Positions 61,978-64,000 of a stretch of 64,000 bases of DNA are shown here, piece by piece. Made by a program: the position numbers and the translations under genes. The DNA lies in contig SXJP01000052.1 of NCBI GenBank assembly GCA_005779395.1, positions 1-64,000 on the forward strand, in the 5' to 3' direction. Source of the stretch: Actinomycetota bacterium (GTDB lineage Bacteria > Actinomycetota > Acidimicrobiia > IMCC26256 > PALSA-610). The notes below the pieces were generated by a model, which saw nothing but the letters and a program-made list of their open reading frames with translations, had not been told where the DNA came from and did no database searches. Numbering within the stretch: the first letter of the stretch is position 1; each line of letters begins with the position of its first letter.

Positions 61978-62673
61978 CTAACTATTCAACACCGCAAGTG
62001 TCGAGTCGTGATGACGCGATGGTTCGGTGTCGCGGCGATACAACGTCACTGATCCTGGCCCAGCGACACGCCACTTGCCGTCGGGGTCGCGTACAAGCGC
62101 CGTGTTTTCGTCGAGGCCTGCAAGTGTCGCACCGTTTGGCAAGAGGTCGACCGAACGGTCACGCATGTGCTCTGCAGTCGCTCCGTGATACGGGAATACA
62201 GCAAGGTTCGCGGCCAACCCAAGTCCGACCGTGTATGCGCCACCACGCGGATCAACCATCGGGTCGCCCAACAAAGTTGCGCCCGCCCCAGATGCCGCGA
62301 GGGTCGTTGCGCTGAGATACGCGTGCTCAATTGCCGAAAATAGTGAAGAGCCCTTCAGTACAGAGCGAAGGTGCAATGGCGACCCGTCAGCGATGTAAAT
62401 GAACTTTGCTGACTTTGCGACTTTCAAAAAGTGTTCATCTTCTGCGTCGCGGCGATTCAAAACCATGAGCGGAACAACTCTCGCACCTAGCGATTCAAAG
62501 TGAGCGACTGCCTTGCTAATAACCGCCTGTGGGCTTTCGAATGCCGATGCAGTGGGCAACACGACGACTTCGCGAATGCTGCTTGCCTGAAGTAGTTGGG
62601 CGTTGACCGGCTTGCACTCTTCGGAGAACTCGCCACCACCTACTAATGCGAGCGTCCCTGGATTCTTTGTCAT
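61978..62673 (-). CDS. Peptidase S51/cyanophycinase-like (type 1 glutamine amidotransferase-like) protein
   Basis: 231 residues with TLALVGGGEFSEECKPVNAQLL at the N-terminus, VVVLPTASAFESPQAVI, IYIADGSPLHLRSVLKGSSLFSAIEHAY, and nucleophile-elbow candidate AASGAGATLLGDPMVDPRGGAYTVGLGL. In S51 peptidases the nucleophile is Ser in G-x-S-A-G-A; here the order is A-S-G-A-G-A, so the elbow is atypical. Short for cyanophycinase. Substrate unknown. Confidence 0.72.
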   Translation of the reverse strand: MTKNPGTLALVGGGEFSEECKPVNAQLLQASSIREVVVLPTASAFESPQAVISKAVAHFESLGARVVPLMVLNRRDAEDEHFLKVAKSAKFIYIADGSPLHLRSVLKGSSLFSAIEHAYLSATTLAASGAGATLLGDPMVDPRGGAYTVGLGLAANLAVFPYHGATAEHMRDRSVDLLPNGATLAGLDENTALVRDPDGKWRVAGPGSVTLYRRDTEPSRHHDSTLAVLNS

Positions 62674-62788
62674 GGTTCCGACACTACGACAGTTTGCGGT
62701 CGATCAGCCTTGGCACGATGGCCCCGCCTGGCTAGCGCAATCGCTCCAATCGTTACTAGCCTTGCCACTCCAAACTCTCGGAGGAAAA

Positions 62789-63643
62789 ATGGCAATCAAG
62801 CGCGTCGGCATCGTCGGATCGGGAATCATGGGCTCGGGAATCGCCGAGGTGGCAAGCAAAGCAGGATATGAAGTCATCCTGCGGAGCCGTCAACAGGCAA
62901 GCGCTGACTCGATGGTCACGTCACTTGAGAAGTCTCTCGCCAAACAGGTAGACCGCGGCAAGATCGACGACGCCGAACGCACCGCGACACTCGGTCGGGT
63001 TCGCGCAGTTGCCGACCTCAATGAACTTTCCGAATGCGACCTCGTTATCGAGTCGATCCTCGAAGACCTCGACACAAAAAAGCAACTATTCGCCGACCTC
63101 GACAACATCTGTAAAGAAGGCGCGATCCTCGCGACAAACACCTCGACGCTCCCGGTCATCGAAATGGCGATGGTCACCAAGCGCCCAGAGCTTGTTTGCG
63201 GTGTGCATTTTTTTAACCCGGCGCCAGCCATGAGCCTTGTCGAAATTGTTCCATGCATCACAACTAACGACGAGACCATCGCAGCTACAACAGAGCTTGC
63301 CCTCAACTGTGGCAAGAAGCCCGTTCAAGTGAAGGATCAGGCTGGTTTCATCGTCAATGCTCTTCTGTTCCCGTACCTCAACAACGCTGCACGAATGATG
63401 GACGCTGGCGTCGCAACTCGCGACGACATCGACACCGCCATGAAAGGCGGATGCAACTTCCCGATGGGACCGCTCGAACTGCTCGACCTCGTCGGTTTGG
63501 ACACGAGCCTTTCGATCCTCGAAGCGCTATATACCGAGTTCAGCGACCCGAACTTTTCACCCGCGCCGATCCTCCGCCGTATGGTGACAGCCCAACGCCT
63601 CGGACGTAAGTCGGGCCTCGGCTTCTACGACTACCGCAAGTAA
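62789..63643 (+). CDS. 3-hydroxyacyl-CoA (3-hydroxybutyryl-CoA) dehydrogenase
   Basis: 284 residues from ATG 62789, preceded by GGAGGAAAA. NAD motif KRVGIVGSGIMGSGIAEVAS, VIESILEDLDTKKQLFADLD, HFFNPAPAMSLVEIVP with the catalytic His, KDQAGFIVNALLFPYLNNAARMMDAGVAT and FPMGPLELLDLVGLD. Reversible oxidation of 3-hydroxybutyryl-CoA. Next to a MeaA-type mutase, pointing to a C4/C5 acyl-CoA pathway (butyrate, ethylmalonyl-CoA or PHB-linked). Confidence 0.93.
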   Translation: MAIKRVGIVGSGIMGSGIAEVASKAGYEVILRSRQQASADSMVTSLEKSLAKQVDRGKIDDAERTATLGRVRAVADLNELSECDLVIESILEDLDTKKQLFADLDNICKEGAILATNTSTLPVIEMAMVTKRPELVCGVHFFNPAPAMSLVEIVPCITTNDETIAATTELALNCGKKPVQVKDQAGFIVNALLFPYLNNAARMMDAGVATRDDIDTAMKGGCNFPMGPLELLDLVGLDTSLSILEALYTEFSDPNFSPAPILRRMVTAQRLGRKSGLGFYDYRK

Positions 63644-63686
63644 CCCCAAGTGGCGACAAGCCATTCCACGGACGAAACTGGTACCA

Positions 63687-64000
63687 ATGACTGAGCGCGA
63701 CCGACCATGGGTGATGCGAACCTATTCAGGTCACTCATCTGCGCGCGCATCTAACGAGCTTTACCAAACGAACCTCGCCAAGGGCCAAACAGGCCTCTCG
63801 ATCGCTTTTGACTTGCCAACCCAGACGGGTTACGACCCCGACGACCAGATGGCGCGGGGCGAGGTTGGCAAGGTCGGTGTGCCAGTTCCATCCGTCGCTG
63901 AGATGAGAGCATTGTTCGACGGCATCCCGATCGCCGACATGAACACCTCGATGACAATCAACGCCACCGCAATGTGGCTTATGGCGTTGTACATCGCTGT
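63687..64000 (+). CDS. Methylmalonyl-CoA mutase family protein, MeaA/ethylmalonyl-CoA mutase type, N-terminal part
   Basis: Runs off the window after 104 codons. Reads RDRPWVMRTYSGHSSARASNELYQTNLAKGQTGLSIAFDLPTQTGYDPDDQMARGEVGKVGVPVPSVAEMRALFDGIPIADMNTSMTINATAMWLMALYIA, the N-terminal barrel of B12-dependent mutases. The RTYSGHS start and short leader favour MeaA/ethylmalonyl-CoA mutase over methylmalonyl-CoA mutase. ATG 63687 fits the family N-terminus, but its ribosome site is weak. Confidence 0.88.
   Translation, partial: MTERDRPWVMRTYSGHSSARASNELYQTNLAKGQTGLSIAFDLPTQTGYDPDDQMARGEVGKVGVPVPSVAEMRALFDGIPIADMNTSMTINATAMWLMALYIA

Overview
The window reads as chromosomal DNA of an actinobacterium (Actinomycetota). 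The evidence is a WhiB protein, a DtxR-family regulator, a GlnR-type regulator beside glutamine synthetase genes, an Rv3660c-Rv3654c-like tad pilus operon, a MeaA-type mutase, and a potassium locus whose gene order (APC permease, then a divergent TrkA pair, then an OB-fold gene) matches Mycobacterium. GC content is moderate by eye, and many genes overlap by ATGA, which suggests a streamlined, possibly aquatic, acidimicrobial-type genome. That last placement is inference only. No phage, integrase, IS element or CRISPR array was found.

Layout. 1-5.5 kb: proton-pumping pyrophosphatase (cut by the window edge), DtxR regulator, low-molecular-weight phosphatase, KimA-like potassium permease and two TrkA proteins. 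5.5-7.5 kb: OB-fold protein, lipoprotein and LCP cell-wall ligase. 7.5-12 kb: a seven-gene tad/Flp pilus operon on the minus strand. 12-16.9 kb: a possible structured RNA, a 28-residue membrane peptide, and a tandem array of four secreted RCC1-repeat proteins, one of them decayed. 16.9-21.4 kb: tRNA-Sec, two divergent AI-2E-family membrane proteins, an acyltransferase and a group 2 sigma factor. 21.7-24.2 kb: a small monooxygenase and a three-gene cluster with two ferritin-like proteins. 24.2-29.2 kb: nitrogen block (nadE, glnII, glnA, glnR). 29.2-33 kb: RidA, an unusually short molybdenum-hydroxylase fusion, an A-type Fe-S carrier and an Mrp protein. 33-38.4 kb: ABC exporter, MBL hydrolase and Nudix hydrolase. 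38.4-41.6 kb: selA-selB, which with the tRNA-Sec 21 kb away shows a selenocysteine system. 41.6-46.5 kb: WhiB, NfeD and a four-gene overlapping operon (two ArsA/GET3-like ATPases, a receiver-only response regulator, CysQ). 46.5-51.7 kb: an accessory catabolic block with a broken P450, two SDRs, an aminotransferase-SCP2 fusion and a TetR regulator. 51.8-56.7 kb: tRNA-Pro followed by five tandem paralogous secreted two-cysteine proteins and a membrane-anchored partner candidate. 56.7-64 kb: SRPBCC protein, pentapeptide-repeat protein, asd-lysC, cyclophilin, S51-type protein, 3-hydroxyacyl-CoA dehydrogenase and the start of a MeaA-type mutase.

The most novel part is the 52-56.7 kb secreted array. 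Its five genes share a start-proximal leader that can fold into a small hairpin, and the outer base pair changes compensatorily between copies. The RCC1 array, the short molybdenum hydroxylase and the ferritin-like cluster are the next most interesting. Several genes carry frameshifts or lack a normal start (P450, one RCC1 copy, the DtxR gene), so sequence error and genuine decay should both be kept in mind.
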